A stretch of 64,000 nucleotides of DNA from DAIDKA01 sp963726995 (GCA_963726995.1 CAVSEP010000005.1:434001-498000); one strand, 5' to 3'; counted from the first letter of the stretch, positions 52,856-62,556 are shown. Program-made: numbers and translations. Notes: generated by a model not told the origin, from the sequence alone.

Positions 52856-53731
52856 TCAGGTCGGGGGAACGATGGCCTCGCCGTAGCTGCGGGAGCCTAA
52901 GCCCTCGGGCGTGAAGATCCCGTGGCCGGCGATCCAGTCGCGCGACTGGTCGAAGGCTTCCTGCGTATACGGCTCGAATACCAGCCGCTCACCCGGACCC
53001 CAGCGGCGGGTATCCATGGTGGCGTGGTACTGCAGCGGGAATTCGCGCTTGTAGTAATGCGTGTACAGGTCGGGGCGCAGGTCGATGTCGCGCTGGGCGC
53101 GGCGCAGGGCGCGGAAGAACTTGGCCAGGTCCTCCGGATCCGGGGTGCCGGTAATCATGGTCGCAATCATGAAAGTGGTGTCGATGATCTTGCGAAAACC
53201 CAGCTGCTCGGCGAAGTAGTACGGGCCGCTGAACAGCGAGGCCGCCGCGAGCTTGCCGGCGAGCAGCAGATCCATGCGCTTGAACAGCATGCCGTCATTG
53301 AAGGAGAGCTTGATCTCAGCGGCGCTGAGGTACTGCTCCAGGGCCTGGATGCTCGAGTAGTGGCTGCCGGACTGGTAGCCCACGGAAATGGGCACGCCGG
53401 CAAGATCGCGCGGCTCGCGCACGGCCGAGTCCGCCGGCACGAACACCGCAGCGGGGGTCACCGAATAGGCGCCCGAATACAGTTTGCCGTGGCCGGCCGC
53501 GGCGGCGACATTGACGGTCCAGTGGCAGGCGCAGCTCACATCCGAGGCGCGGCCCGACTCCAGGGACTGGTAGGCGCCGATTTTCGCGCCCTTGTCGTGG
53601 ATCTTGCCGGCGCTCTTCTGCACCTCCTCGTGGAAGGTGTAGTCGAGTCCTTCGTCGCGGAAATAGCCCTTCTCTTCAGCCACCCATTCCTGCAGGCGAA
53701 AGTGCGGCTGGATGATGAATTTTCCGGCCAT
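52856..53731 (-). CDS. Solute-binding-protein-like (SsuA/THI5 fold) protein without signal peptide
   Basis: A 291-aa protein of the NMT1/THI5/SsuA-type periplasmic-binding fold. It starts directly with MAGKFIIQPHFRLQEWVAEEKGYFRDEGLDYTF, no signal peptide, so it is probably cytoplasmic. Other fold marks are LAGVPISVGYQSGSHYSSIQALEQY and FRKIIDTTFMIATM. It carries a Cys/His patch (VSCACHWTVN). No ABC permease or ATPase is nearby. Its start is 2 nt after the thiamine-diphosphate enzyme stop. That pairing hints at an enzyme partner or a substrate-binding subunit rather than a transport protein. Confidence 0.75.
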   Translation of the reverse strand: MAGKFIIQPHFRLQEWVAEEKGYFRDEGLDYTFHEEVQKSAGKIHDKGAKIGAYQSLESGRASDVSCACHWTVNVAAAAGHGKLYSGAYSVTPAAVFVPADSAVREPRDLAGVPISVGYQSGSHYSSIQALEQYLSAAEIKLSFNDGMLFKRMDLLLAGKLAAASLFSGPYYFAEQLGFRKIIDTTFMIATMITGTPDPEDLAKFFRALRRAQRDIDLRPDLYTHYYKREFPLQYHATMDTRRWGPGERLVFEPYTQEAFDQSRDWIAGHGIFTPEGLGSRSYGEAIVPPT

Positions 53732-53733
53732 GC

Positions 53734-55407
53734 TCAGGACATGGCGCGGTTGGGGCTCTGGTATCCGGCCTCGAAGGTCGAATACGCCTTCACCTTGGTG
53801 GTGATGAACTCCAGCAGCGCCGGCCGACCCTGTTCGGTGGCCGCGATGGCGGTCTTGATGGCATGGGCCACCTGGGCCGGTTCCGTCACCCGCTCGCTGT
53901 GGCCGCCGAGGGCCTTGGCCCAGTCGGCGTAGTTGCCGGAAATGTCGGTGGAATGATAGCGCTCGGTGGAGACGGCCATGGGCTTCAGCTCCATCGCCAT
54001 CGAATAGTTGTTGAACAGGATGGACAGGATGGGAATGCGCGCCCGCACCGCCGTCTCGAAGTCCATGCCGGTCATGCCGATGGCCGCATCGCCCCACATG
54101 TTGATGCACAGCTTGTTCGGATTGGCGAGCTTGGCGCCCATCGCCAGCCCCAGGCCGTAACCTAACTGCGTGGTCTTGCCCCAGCCGATGAAGCTGTTGG
54201 GCGTGGTGGGCTTCCAGAAGGGCGAGAGCTCATCGCGCGGGCTGCCGGCATCATGCGTGATGACGGTGTTCGATACGTCGACGATCGACATCAGGTCCGC
54301 GATCACCCGGTAGGGGGACAGGGGCGTGTCCTCGCTGGTGAGGTAGGGCCGCCACTTCGCCATCCACGGATCGTTCAGCGCCCGGATCTGACGATTGACG
54401 GTCGGGGTCAGGCCGCGCGGCTTGCCCTTGAGGCGCTCGTGCAGCGCCGCGTGCAGCATGGTCAGCATCAGCTTCGAATCACCCAGCAACGGATAATCCG
54501 TGGGGATGTTCTTGTTGATGTCCATGGGATCCAGGGTGTTGTGGATGAACACCTTGTTCTTGGTGGGGAAGCGGATGCCGAAGCCGGTGGCGGTGAAGCT
54601 CGCGCCGATGCCGAACACCACATCGGCGTCCTGCACATGCTGGTAGACCGCCTCGGGCATGGACACGCCGCCCGATCCCAGCGAGAGCGGATGCGTCTCC
54701 GGGAAGGCGCTCTTGCCCTCGAGGCTGGTGGTGACCGGCGCCTCCAGCAGCTCGGCTACCTTCAGCAGTTCCGCCCAGGCCTTCGAGTAATGCACGCCCT
54801 GGCCCACGTACAGCAGCGGGCGCTTCGCGGCGATCAGCGCCGCGGCGGCTCGATCGACCATGTCCGGGTCCGGCGCGGAGCGGTAGCGCTTGACCGGCAG
54901 GTAGTCGATGGCGCCCGGCACTTCGGCATTCCACATGTCGCCGGGGATCTCGATGAGGCAGGGACCCGGGCGGCCGTTGCGCGCCTGGGTGTAGGCGCGA
55001 CGCATGGCCGGCACCAGCTGGTCGGGCGTGGTGATCATCTCGGCCGACTTGGTGATGTGCTGGTAGTTGAGGGTCGCGTTGAAGCCCGGTTTCACCCAGG
55101 CCTCGCGGCGCGAGGAGCCCGCGGGTATCACGATCAGGGGCACGCATTCGGACCAGGCCTGGGCGACGGCGCCGAAGGAGTTCTCGACACCCGGGCCGGA
55201 TTGCTGGCAGAACACCCCGACCTTCTCGCCGGAGGTCTGACGGCTGATGGCATCGGCCATGTGAATGCCGGTGCGCTCCTGGCGCACGATGATGGGCCGG
55301 ATGCCGGCCGCGGCGCAGGATTCGGTCAGCGGGTTTAAGGGGTAGGCGAGCAGGTAATCCGTGCCCTCGCGCTTCATGATTTCGGCAGTCACTTGAGCTA
55401 CGTTCAT
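53734..55407 (-). CDS. Thiamine-diphosphate-dependent enzyme (acetolactate-synthase-like)
   Basis: ThDP enzyme of 557 aa with the three-domain plan of acetolactate synthase, oxalyl-CoA decarboxylase and related proteins. The PYR domain starts VTAEIMKREGTDYLLAYPLNP, with the catalytic Glu expected in the RQERTGIHMADAISRQ helix. The ThDP/Mg motif is WGDAAIGMTGMDFETAVRARIP ending in LFNN (a GDxxxGMTxxELxTAVR-like form). It likely decarboxylates or ligates a 2-keto acid. Its only obvious partner is the binding-protein-like gene 2 nt downstream. No regulator is adjacent. The substrate is not known. Confidence 0.85.
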   Translation of the reverse strand: MNVAQVTAEIMKREGTDYLLAYPLNPLTESCAAAGIRPIIVRQERTGIHMADAISRQTSGEKVGVFCQQSGPGVENSFGAVAQAWSECVPLIVIPAGSSRREAWVKPGFNATLNYQHITKSAEMITTPDQLVPAMRRAYTQARNGRPGPCLIEIPGDMWNAEVPGAIDYLPVKRYRSAPDPDMVDRAAAALIAAKRPLLYVGQGVHYSKAWAELLKVAELLEAPVTTSLEGKSAFPETHPLSLGSGGVSMPEAVYQHVQDADVVFGIGASFTATGFGIRFPTKNKVFIHNTLDPMDINKNIPTDYPLLGDSKLMLTMLHAALHERLKGKPRGLTPTVNRQIRALNDPWMAKWRPYLTSEDTPLSPYRVIADLMSIVDVSNTVITHDAGSPRDELSPFWKPTTPNSFIGWGKTTQLGYGLGLAMGAKLANPNKLCINMWGDAAIGMTGMDFETAVRARIPILSILFNNYSMAMELKPMAVSTERYHSTDISGNYADWAKALGGHSERVTEPAQVAHAIKTAIAATEQGRPALLEFITTKVKAYSTFEAGYQSPNRAMS

Positions 55408-55558
55408 CGTCCCTCTCCGCTTCGGTGATCAACTCGTCGGCGCCGCGCAGTCTGTCATGTGCGGGCGCAACGGGGGAGTATAAACACCTTGTCCCGCCAC
55501 GCCCGAATCCTTTGATTTGTCACCACTTGACTGCGCAACCGCAGCGCCGAGGCGGCCC

Positions 55559-57742
55559 CTATGGGGCGGGTTTCCGCGGCGCGCCCGCGCCGGGTACGGC
55601 CACCGTTTTATGGTCAAGTTCAAGTTTCAGGGCGCGGGCCTGCTCGCCCACATAGGCGCGGATGGCCTCGGCCTGCGCGGGGGTGACAAACTGCTTCCAG
55701 CTGACCATGCCGCGGGGCGCCAGCGCACCGCCGATCACCACTGCCTGCCAGCCTTGCGGGCTGGTCAGGAACCCCGAGCGGCGCAGGTCCGGCACTATGT
55801 TGCCCGAGACCGCATTGAACCCATGACATAGACCGCAGCGCTTGTTGAAGACCGCATCTCCCAGGGCAACCTGGGCGGCGGCGGCGACCTCGGTCGGCGG
55901 ATTCGGCGGCGGCGCCAAGGGCGGGTCCGGGGGAAACTCACCCTGGCCATTGAGCTTGAAGGCCAGCATCCGACCGTTGTGGCGCACGCGCGGCGAGGCG
56001 GTGCCGGAGTAGAACAGGGCGCCTGAAATCACCGCCACGTACTGTTCGCCGTTGACCCGGTAGGTCACAGGTCCCCCGGGCATGGCATCGGGCGTGTTCC
56101 AGGACCAAAGCTGTTTGCCGTCGGTGGCGCGCAGGGCCACGAAGGTGCCGAGCACCCCTTCCCGGGGACGGCCCTGGAAGATCAGATTGCCGGCGGTGCT
56201 GAGTACTCCGCCACCCGAGCCGGGCACGGAAAATGCCGCCTTGCGGGTGAGGGGGTTCCAGGCCAGCAGATAGTCCTTGCGCGGTGGCATGTGCGGGCGG
56301 CTGCTCTCGGCGCCGTGCGTCGCCGCCTCCAGATCCACGCCGATGGACTCCAGCCCGACCTCGTAGCGGTAGTCCTTGGTGGGCGCATAGAACGTCGAGC
56401 TTTCCGCGGCCGGCAGATACAGCAGGCCGGTTTCCGGATTGAAGGACACCGGGTGCCAGCTGTGCGCGCCGCCGCCGCCGGGCACGCCGAGGAAGGGCGC
56501 ATCCTTGTACAGCGCCGCCGGCACGATCTGTGGACGCCCGCTGACCAGGTCGACTCCCGTGGCCCAGTTGATGCCGGGCACGAAGGCATCGGCCGACAGC
56601 AGTTGGCCGCTCTTGCGGTCGAGCACGTAGAAGAAACCGTTCTTGGGTGCGTGCAGCAGCACCTTGCGGGTGCCGCCCGCCCAGGGCAGGTCCACCAGGG
56701 TCATGTCGGAAATGGCATCGAAGTCCCAGCGGTCCCCGGGCGTTTCCTGGTAGTGCCAGTGGTACTGACCGGTGTCGGCGTCGACCGCGATGATGGAGGA
56801 AATGAACAGATTGTCGCCGCCGCCGTTGGAGCGATAGTTCTGGTTCCACGGAAAGCCGTTGCCGGTGGCCATGTAGATCTGGTTGAAGTCCGGGTCGTAC
56901 ACCAGCGCATTCCAGACCTGGCCGCCGCCGCCGTATTTCAGCCAGTCGCCGGACCAGGTCTTCAGGGCCTTCGTTCTGAGCACCTCATCGGAGGGCTCGC
57001 CATCGGCCGGCCCCGCCGGATCCGATGGCACGGTGTAGAAGCGCCACAGGCGCTTGCCGGTGCCGGCATCGTAGGCCGAGACAAAACCCCGCCCGCCGAA
57101 ATCCGCGCCGGCATTGCCGATGAAGATCTTGCCGCGGGCCGCGCGCGGCGCACTGGTGCTGGTATAGCGCTGGCTGGGATACTCGAACATGCGCACGCTC
57201 CACACGGGCTTGCCGGTGGCGGCATTGAGCGCAATCAGCCGGCCGTCGAGGGAGCCTAAGTAGACCTTGCCCTCATACACGGCCACGCCGCGATTCACGA
57301 CATCGCAGCAGGCATGCGCGCCGGTGGGTCCCGGAACCTTCGGATCGTAGTACCACAGCTGCTTGCCGGTGGCCGCATCCAGCGCGTACACCTTGCTCCA
57401 GGCGGTGCTCACGTACATCACGCCATCCACGACGATGGGCGTGGCTTCCTGGCCGCGCCCGGTGTCGAACTCGACGGACCAGGCGGGCTTGAGCGCCGCG
57501 ACATTGTTCGCCGTGATGCCGGCGAGCCGTGAATAGCGCGTTTCCTGCCAGTTGCCGCCATAGGTCAGCCAGTTGCCGGGGTCGGAATCCGCGTGGCGCA
57601 GACGCGCGTCGGTGACGTTGCCGGCGCGCTGGCGGGCGGCCGCATCAGCCTGTGCGTGGGCCCGGTGAGGCAGTGCGAGCAGCAGCGTCGTGACACAGAT
57701 GACGCCCAGGTGCAGGTGGTGTGCTTTTTTCATACGTTTCAT
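55559..57742 (-). CDS. PQQ-dependent quinohaemoprotein alcohol dehydrogenase
   Basis: Type II quinohaemoprotein dehydrogenase of 727 aa. A signal peptide (LGVICVTTLLLALPHRAHAQ) leads into the eight-bladed propeller. The vicinal disulfide pair is seen in AHACCDVVNRGV (Cys about 145-146), and the tryptophan-docking repeats (LDAATGKQLWYYDP, LNAATGKPVW) recur. A C-terminal cytochrome c domain has CGLCH at about 636-640. It oxidises an alcohol or aldehyde in the periplasm and passes electrons to cytochromes. It is divergent from the Tat-exported MBL hydrolase, with only 45 bp between. No PQQ biosynthesis genes are in the window. Confidence 0.88.
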   Translation of the reverse strand: MKRMKKAHHLHLGVICVTTLLLALPHRAHAQADAAARQRAGNVTDARLRHADSDPGNWLTYGGNWQETRYSRLAGITANNVAALKPAWSVEFDTGRGQEATPIVVDGVMYVSTAWSKVYALDAATGKQLWYYDPKVPGPTGAHACCDVVNRGVAVYEGKVYLGSLDGRLIALNAATGKPVWSVRMFEYPSQRYTSTSAPRAARGKIFIGNAGADFGGRGFVSAYDAGTGKRLWRFYTVPSDPAGPADGEPSDEVLRTKALKTWSGDWLKYGGGGQVWNALVYDPDFNQIYMATGNGFPWNQNYRSNGGGDNLFISSIIAVDADTGQYHWHYQETPGDRWDFDAISDMTLVDLPWAGGTRKVLLHAPKNGFFYVLDRKSGQLLSADAFVPGINWATGVDLVSGRPQIVPAALYKDAPFLGVPGGGGAHSWHPVSFNPETGLLYLPAAESSTFYAPTKDYRYEVGLESIGVDLEAATHGAESSRPHMPPRKDYLLAWNPLTRKAAFSVPGSGGGVLSTAGNLIFQGRPREGVLGTFVALRATDGKQLWSWNTPDAMPGGPVTYRVNGEQYVAVISGALFYSGTASPRVRHNGRMLAFKLNGQGEFPPDPPLAPPPNPPTEVAAAAQVALGDAVFNKRCGLCHGFNAVSGNIVPDLRRSGFLTSPQGWQAVVIGGALAPRGMVSWKQFVTPAQAEAIRAYVGEQARALKLELDHKTVAVPGAGAPRKPAP

Positions 57743-57775
57743 TGAGTCAGGTGTGCGGCCTTGGGGCCAATCCCG

Positions 57776-57787
57776 TAAAATTGCGAC
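57776..57787 (+). promoter_or_regulatory. TAAAAT -10 element just before the MBL start (leaderless candidate)
   Basis: TAAAAT (57776-57781) ends 6 nt before the ATG at 57788, so transcription would start at about the ATG. No ribosome-binding site lies upstream of it. No clear -35 was seen at 16-18 bp. Confidence 0.35.
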
Positions 57788-58777
57788 ATGGGAACGTCGC
57801 ACTCACGGACCGGATTCGAGGACGGCTTCAGCACCCGGCGCGGCGTGCTGCGCGGTGCCGTCGTTGGGGCTGCGGGCCTGCTCGCCGCTGCCCTGGCGCC
57901 GCGCCGCAGCGCGGCCAAGGCGGATGCCCCGGCCGGCACCCATATCGTCCACAGTGCGCTGTCGGATTCGCTGCACCTGTTCCAGGGGGCGGGCGGCAAT
58001 GTGGTCGCCGCCGCCATGGCCGATTCGGTGCTGCTGGTGGACGGCGGCCTGGAGGAGCACAGTGCGGCGCTGCTGGCGCAGGTCGCCGCGGTGACCGGCG
58101 GCGCGCGCGTCGGCGTGCTGCTCAACACGCACTGGCATTGGGATCACACCGGCTCCAATGCGGCCCTCGGCCGGGCCGGCGCGACCATCATCGCGCACGA
58201 GAACACCCGGCTGTGGCTTGGAACCCGTGTCGATTCGAAATGGGAGCACCGCATCTATCCCCCGCAGCCGGCCCGCGCGCTGCCCACCCGGACATTCTTC
58301 TATGGGCCGCAGAAGCTCGGCTTCGGCGGCCAGGATGTCGAGTACGCGATCATGCCGCAGGCGCATACCGATGGCGACATCTATGTATTCTTTCCGCGCG
58401 AGAACGTGCTGGTGGCGGGCGGTGTGGTCACCGGCGGCGGCTATCCGCTGCCGGACTACTGCACCGGCGGCTGGCTCGGCGGCATGATCGACGGCCTGAA
58501 GACCATTCTGGCGAAAACCGACGCCGCGACACGGATCGTCTCGGGCCTGGGCGCCATGCGCACGCGCGCCGATGTCCAGGCGCAGCTGGACATGTGCACC
58601 GCGGTCATGGCGAAAATCGGCGCACACTACTACAAGGGTGGTACCTGGCAGCAGTTCCAGGACTCCCGGCCCACCAGCGAGTTCGACGCGCAGTGGGGCA
58701 ATCCGCAACCCTTCCTGCAGATGGCCTACGAGGGCGCCTGGTATCACGTCAATGAAATTCGCCGCTATACCCGCTGA
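57788..58777 (+). CDS. Tat-exported metallo-beta-lactamase-fold hydrolase
   Basis: MBL-fold protein of 329 aa. The N-terminus carries a twin-arginine signal (STRRGVLRGAVVGAAGLLAAALA). The zinc motif is THWHWDH (His115, His117, Asp119, His120), and the later HTDGDIYVFF supplies the third His. This is the branch used for quinoprotein-relay and SoxH-like hydrolases, near PQQ enzymes. It probably works in the periplasm on an ester, thioester or sulfate-type bond. It is divergent from the PQQ dehydrogenase and its last 26 bp overlap the DUF1592 gene, so it heads that operon. Confidence 0.85.
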   Translation: MGTSHSRTGFEDGFSTRRGVLRGAVVGAAGLLAAALAPRRSAAKADAPAGTHIVHSALSDSLHLFQGAGGNVVAAAMADSVLLVDGGLEEHSAALLAQVAAVTGGARVGVLLNTHWHWDHTGSNAALGRAGATIIAHENTRLWLGTRVDSKWEHRIYPPQPARALPTRTFFYGPQKLGFGGQDVEYAIMPQAHTDGDIYVFFPRENVLVAGGVVTGGGYPLPDYCTGGWLGGMIDGLKTILAKTDAATRIVSGLGAMRTRADVQAQLDMCTAVMAKIGAHYYKGGTWQQFQDSRPTSEFDAQWGNPQPFLQMAYEGAWYHVNEIRRYTR

Positions 58778-61220
58778 CCTGCGAGGGCTTGCACTCGGCT
58801 GCCTGCTGCTGGCCTCGACGGTGCAGGCGCAGACGCCCGCCGCGAGCGCGCACCAGCCGGCCTTCAAGGGCGATTGGCACATGCTGCAGACCTACTGCAC
58901 CAAGTGTCACAACTCCGAGGACTGGGCCGGCGGGGTCGCCTTCGACACCATGAGCGCCGCCGGCGCGGGCGATGATGCGAAGATCTGGGAAGAGGCGGTC
59001 ATCAAGCTGCGCGGCGGTCTGATGCCGCCGCCGGGCCGCACGCAGCCGGATCCTGCCGCCCGCCAGGCCTTCATCCGGGCCACCGAGGAGTTTCTGGATC
59101 AGTACGGCGCGCAGCACCCGCAACCCGGCCACATGGTGCTGCACCGGCTCAATCGCAACGAATACGCCAATGCCATCCAGGACCTGCTCGGTGTGTCGGT
59201 GGATCCGAATGCGCTGCTGCCGCGCGACGACAAGAGCGGCAACTTCGACAACATCGCCGAAGTCCTGAAGGTCTCACCGACCTTCCTGGACCAGTATTTC
59301 TCCGCGGCCCGGGCCGTGACGGTGGCCGCCATCGGCAGTCCCCATGCGCGCACCCAGGATGTGTTCTTCAATGGTCCGCCGGAGCCGCAGGAATACCAGT
59401 ACATGCATGTCGACGGGCTGCCCCTGGGCACCCGCGGCGGCATGCTCTTCAGCCATGACTTTCCCGCCGACGGGGAATACCGCTTCACCATCAACGGACT
59501 GGTGGGCGCCGGTTACCTGTGGGGCGAACTGGACCCCAACACGCTGATCATCACCGTGGACGGCAAGCGCGTGTTCAGCAATACCCTCGGCGGCCCGAAG
59601 GATCTGGACGCGGTGGACCTGCAGCAGGCCGCGGGTCTCACCCTGATCAATGACCGCTTCCGGAATATTCCGGTGCAGATCCGCTCCGGCGAACATCGCA
59701 TCGGCATCACCTTCGTGCAGACCAGCGCCGCGGAAACCAATGAAATCCTGCACGCCTTCGTGCCGGTGGCGGGCATGGGGCAGCCGGTCAACGGCAACTC
59801 CAGCGGACCGCGCCTGGCGAATGTGGAGATCAAGGGGCCGATGGTGGCGCACGGGGTCAGCGACACGCCCAGCCGCGCCAGAATCTTCACCTGCTATCCG
59901 CAGGGCGCAGCGCAGGAAGCACCCTGCGCCCATGAGATATTCGCGACGATTGCCCGGCGCGCGTTCCGCCGCCCGCTGGCCGAGGCGGATTTGAAGGGGG
60001 CGATGGACTTCTATGCGCAGGGTCGCCAGCAGGGCGGGGATTTCGACAGCGGCATCCAAAAAGGTCTGCTGGCGATTCTCGTGAGTCCGAAGTTCCTGTT
60101 CCGCATGCACGAGCCGCCGCCGGGGGTGCAACCCGGCAAGGCCTTCCCGATCAGCGACATCGATCTGGCCTCGCGGCTGTCCTTCTTCCTGTGGGCCGGC
60201 CCTCCGGATGAGGCGCTGATCAAGGTGGCCGCTGGCGGCTCGCTGCACGAACTGCCGGTGCTCGATGCGCAGGTGCGCCGCATGCTCAAGGATCCGCGCG
60301 CCCGATCGCTGGTCACGGACTTTGCGTTCGAATGGTTGAACATCCACGGACTGGAGCTGGTCGACCCGGATACCAATCTGTTTCCGGACTACACCTCGGA
60401 CCTGGAACCGGCCTTCGAGAAGGAAGCCGAACTGTTCATCGCCAGTGTGTTTGACTCGGACAGCAGCGTGATGGATCTGCTGACCTCCGATCGCACCTAT
60501 CTGAATGAGCGCCTCGCCCTGCACTACCACATTCCCAATGTGCGCGGCGGGCAGTTCCGCGCAGTGACGGTGCCGGAGTATCGGCGCGGTCTGCTGGGCA
60601 AGGGCGCGGTGCTCATGACCACCTCCTATGCGAACCGGACCTCGGTGGTGCTGCGGGGCGCCTATGTGCTCGACAAGTTCCTGGGCACACCGCCCGTGGC
60701 GCCGCCGCCCGGGGTGCCGCCCTTTGCCGAGAGCCAGGAGGGCACCGATCAGCTCACGGTGCGGGCGCGCATGGAGTCACACCGCGCACAACCCTCCTGC
60801 AATGCCTGCCATGCCATCATTGATCCCATCGGCCTGGCCATGGAGAACTTCAATGCCCTGGGCCAGTGGCGCGACAAGGATGTCGATGCCGGAACGGCCA
60901 TTGATGCCAATGGCAGGCTGGCCGATGGCACCCAGGTGCACGGCATCAACGACCTGCGCAGTTACATGGTTGCGCATGCGCCGCAGTTCATGGAGACCTT
61001 CACCGAGAATCTGATGGCGTATGGGCTGGGGCGCGCTCTGGACTACTACGACATGCCGACCGTGCGGGCCATCGTGCGCGATACTGCCAAGGACCATTAT
61101 CGGTTCTCGGCCATCGTGCTGGGCATCGTCAACAGCCAGGCCTTCCGCGAGGATGAAATCCCCTTGAATGCGCCCGGCGCAGCCTCCAGTACTCCTGCTC
61201 GTACCGCCGCCAACCGGTGA
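58752..61220 (+). CDS. Di-haem DUF1587/DUF1592/DUF1588/DUF1585-type secreted protein
   Basis: Exported protein of 822 aa with domains typical of planctomycete-type cytochromes. A signal peptide is followed by a first haem motif CTKCH (about 49-53) and then DUF1587 (VLHRLNRNEYANAIQDLLG). DUF1595 (ARRAFRRPLAEADLKGA), DUF1592 (DIDLASRLSFFLWAGPPDEAL), DUF1588 (YRRGLLGKGAVLMTTSYANRTSVVLRG) and DUF1585 (NLMAYGLGRALDYYDMPTVRAI) follow in that order. A second CxxCH (CNACH, about 683-687) sits between the last two. The function is unknown; a carbohydrate- or substrate-binding oxidoreductase is often supposed. The ATG at 58752 lies inside the MBL gene. It is followed by its usual partner DUF1552. Confidence 0.85.
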   Translation: MKFAAIPADLRGLALGCLLLASTVQAQTPAASAHQPAFKGDWHMLQTYCTKCHNSEDWAGGVAFDTMSAAGAGDDAKIWEEAVIKLRGGLMPPPGRTQPDPAARQAFIRATEEFLDQYGAQHPQPGHMVLHRLNRNEYANAIQDLLGVSVDPNALLPRDDKSGNFDNIAEVLKVSPTFLDQYFSAARAVTVAAIGSPHARTQDVFFNGPPEPQEYQYMHVDGLPLGTRGGMLFSHDFPADGEYRFTINGLVGAGYLWGELDPNTLIITVDGKRVFSNTLGGPKDLDAVDLQQAAGLTLINDRFRNIPVQIRSGEHRIGITFVQTSAAETNEILHAFVPVAGMGQPVNGNSSGPRLANVEIKGPMVAHGVSDTPSRARIFTCYPQGAAQEAPCAHEIFATIARRAFRRPLAEADLKGAMDFYAQGRQQGGDFDSGIQKGLLAILVSPKFLFRMHEPPPGVQPGKAFPISDIDLASRLSFFLWAGPPDEALIKVAAGGSLHELPVLDAQVRRMLKDPRARSLVTDFAFEWLNIHGLELVDPDTNLFPDYTSDLEPAFEKEAELFIASVFDSDSSVMDLLTSDRTYLNERLALHYHIPNVRGGQFRAVTVPEYRRGLLGKGAVLMTTSYANRTSVVLRGAYVLDKFLGTPPVAPPPGVPPFAESQEGTDQLTVRARMESHRAQPSCNACHAIIDPIGLAMENFNALGQWRDKDVDAGTAIDANGRLADGTQVHGINDLRSYMVAHAPQFMETFTENLMAYGLGRALDYYDMPTVRAIVRDTAKDHYRFSAIVLGIVNSQAFREDEIPLNAPGAASSTPARTAANR

Positions 61221-61231
61221 AAGGCAGTCCA

Positions 61232-62551
61232 ATGTTCATCACCAAGAAACACCTGAGTCGCCGCACCGTATTGCGTGGACTGGGCGCGACGGTCGGCCTG
61301 CCGCTGCTGGATGCCATGATCCCGGCGGCCACGGCGCTCGCGAACACGGCTGCGGCGCCCAAGCCGAGGCTGGGATTCGTGTACTTTCCGCATGGCGCCG
61401 TCATGGACAAGTGGACGCCCAAGGCGGACGGGGCCAATTTCGACTTCCCGGAAATCATCGCTTCGCTGAAGCCCTACCAGAAACATCTGACCCTGATCAC
61501 GGGCCTGGAGAACAAGTCGGCCATCGCCGCACCCGTGCATGCGATCACGCCCGGCACCTGGCTGTCCTGCGTGCCGCCGCGCATCAGCCACGATCCCTAT
61601 GGCGGGGTGACCATCGACCAGATCGCGGCACAGAAGATCGGCCAGGACACGACCATGCCCTCGCTGGAAGTGGCGACCGAGGAGCGCGGCGGCGAAGGCT
61701 CCTGCGACCGCAACTACGGCTGCAGCTACGGCAAGACCATTGCCTTCAGCACCCCCTCCACGCCCTTGCCGATGGAGCACAACCCGCGCAAGGTCTTCCA
61801 GCAGATGTTCGGCCAGGGCGACACGTCCGAGGAGCGCGCCTCACTGTTGCACGAGAATGCCAGCATCCTGGACCTGGTGCACACCGATGCCGCCGACCTG
61901 TCCCGCACCCTGGGCGCGCGTGACAAGGTGCTGCTGTCGGACTACCTGGAGCAGGTGGCGGAGATCCAGCGCCGCCTGGAGAAGATGGAGCATCGCGACA
62001 TGTCGCAGATGCAGATCCCGGATGCGCCGGCCGGCATACCGGCGGCATTCGATGAACACATGCACATCATGTTTGACCTCATCGCGCTGGCCTACCAGGC
62101 GAACCTGACGCGCGTGGCCAGCATGATGATGGCCGCGGAGGTGAGCAACCAGCCCTACACCTTCATCGGCATCAACGACGCCTTCCATCCGCTGTCGCAT
62201 CATGCGAATGATCCGGCGAAGATGCTGCGGCTGGCCAAGGTGCAGGCCTTCAACACCTCGGTGTTCGCCAGGTTCATCAAGCGCCTCGCGGAACTGCCGG
62301 ACGGCGAAGGCACGATGCTCGACAACTCCATCATTCTGTTCGGCAGCAACATGAGCAACAGCAATCTGCACGACCACTATCCGCTGCCGACGGCGCTGCT
62401 CGGACTGGGCGCCGGTCGGCTCAAGGGCAACCAGCACCTGCGGTATGCGGATCACACGCCGATTGCCAACCTGCATGTGGCGCTGCTGAACAAGATCGGC
62501 ATTGCCACCGAACGGTTCGGCGACAGCACCGGACAGCTCACCGAGATCTGA
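61232..62551 (+). CDS. DUF1552-family Tat-exported protein
   Basis: A 439-aa protein with a twin-arginine leader (KKHLSRRTVLRGLGATVG) and the DUF1552 body (LGFVYFPHGAVMDKWTPK, LITGLENKSA, HAITPGTWLSC, INDAFHPLSHH, LFGSNMSNSNLHDHYPLPTALLG). Its late motif resembles the alkaline-phosphatase/sulfatase-like fold of its relative DUF1501, so a hydrolase or scaffold role is possible. The ATG at 61232 has AAAGG about 8 nt upstream; a GTG at 61217 overlapping the DUF1592 stop is an alternative. In known genomes it is the steady partner of DUF1592 proteins. Confidence 0.85.
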   Translation: MFITKKHLSRRTVLRGLGATVGLPLLDAMIPAATALANTAAAPKPRLGFVYFPHGAVMDKWTPKADGANFDFPEIIASLKPYQKHLTLITGLENKSAIAAPVHAITPGTWLSCVPPRISHDPYGGVTIDQIAAQKIGQDTTMPSLEVATEERGGEGSCDRNYGCSYGKTIAFSTPSTPLPMEHNPRKVFQQMFGQGDTSEERASLLHENASILDLVHTDAADLSRTLGARDKVLLSDYLEQVAEIQRRLEKMEHRDMSQMQIPDAPAGIPAAFDEHMHIMFDLIALAYQANLTRVASMMMAAEVSNQPYTFIGINDAFHPLSHHANDPAKMLRLAKVQAFNTSVFARFIKRLAELPDGEGTMLDNSIILFGSNMSNSNLHDHYPLPTALLGLGAGRLKGNQHLRYADHTPIANLHVALLNKIGIATERFGDSTGQLTEI

Positions 62552-62556
62552 TTTCA

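Noticed and set aside
57744..57749. GAGTCA half-site near the PQQ dehydrogenase start
   Set aside because: The partner half-site TGACTC is missing at the right distance, so it does not match the esterase operators.
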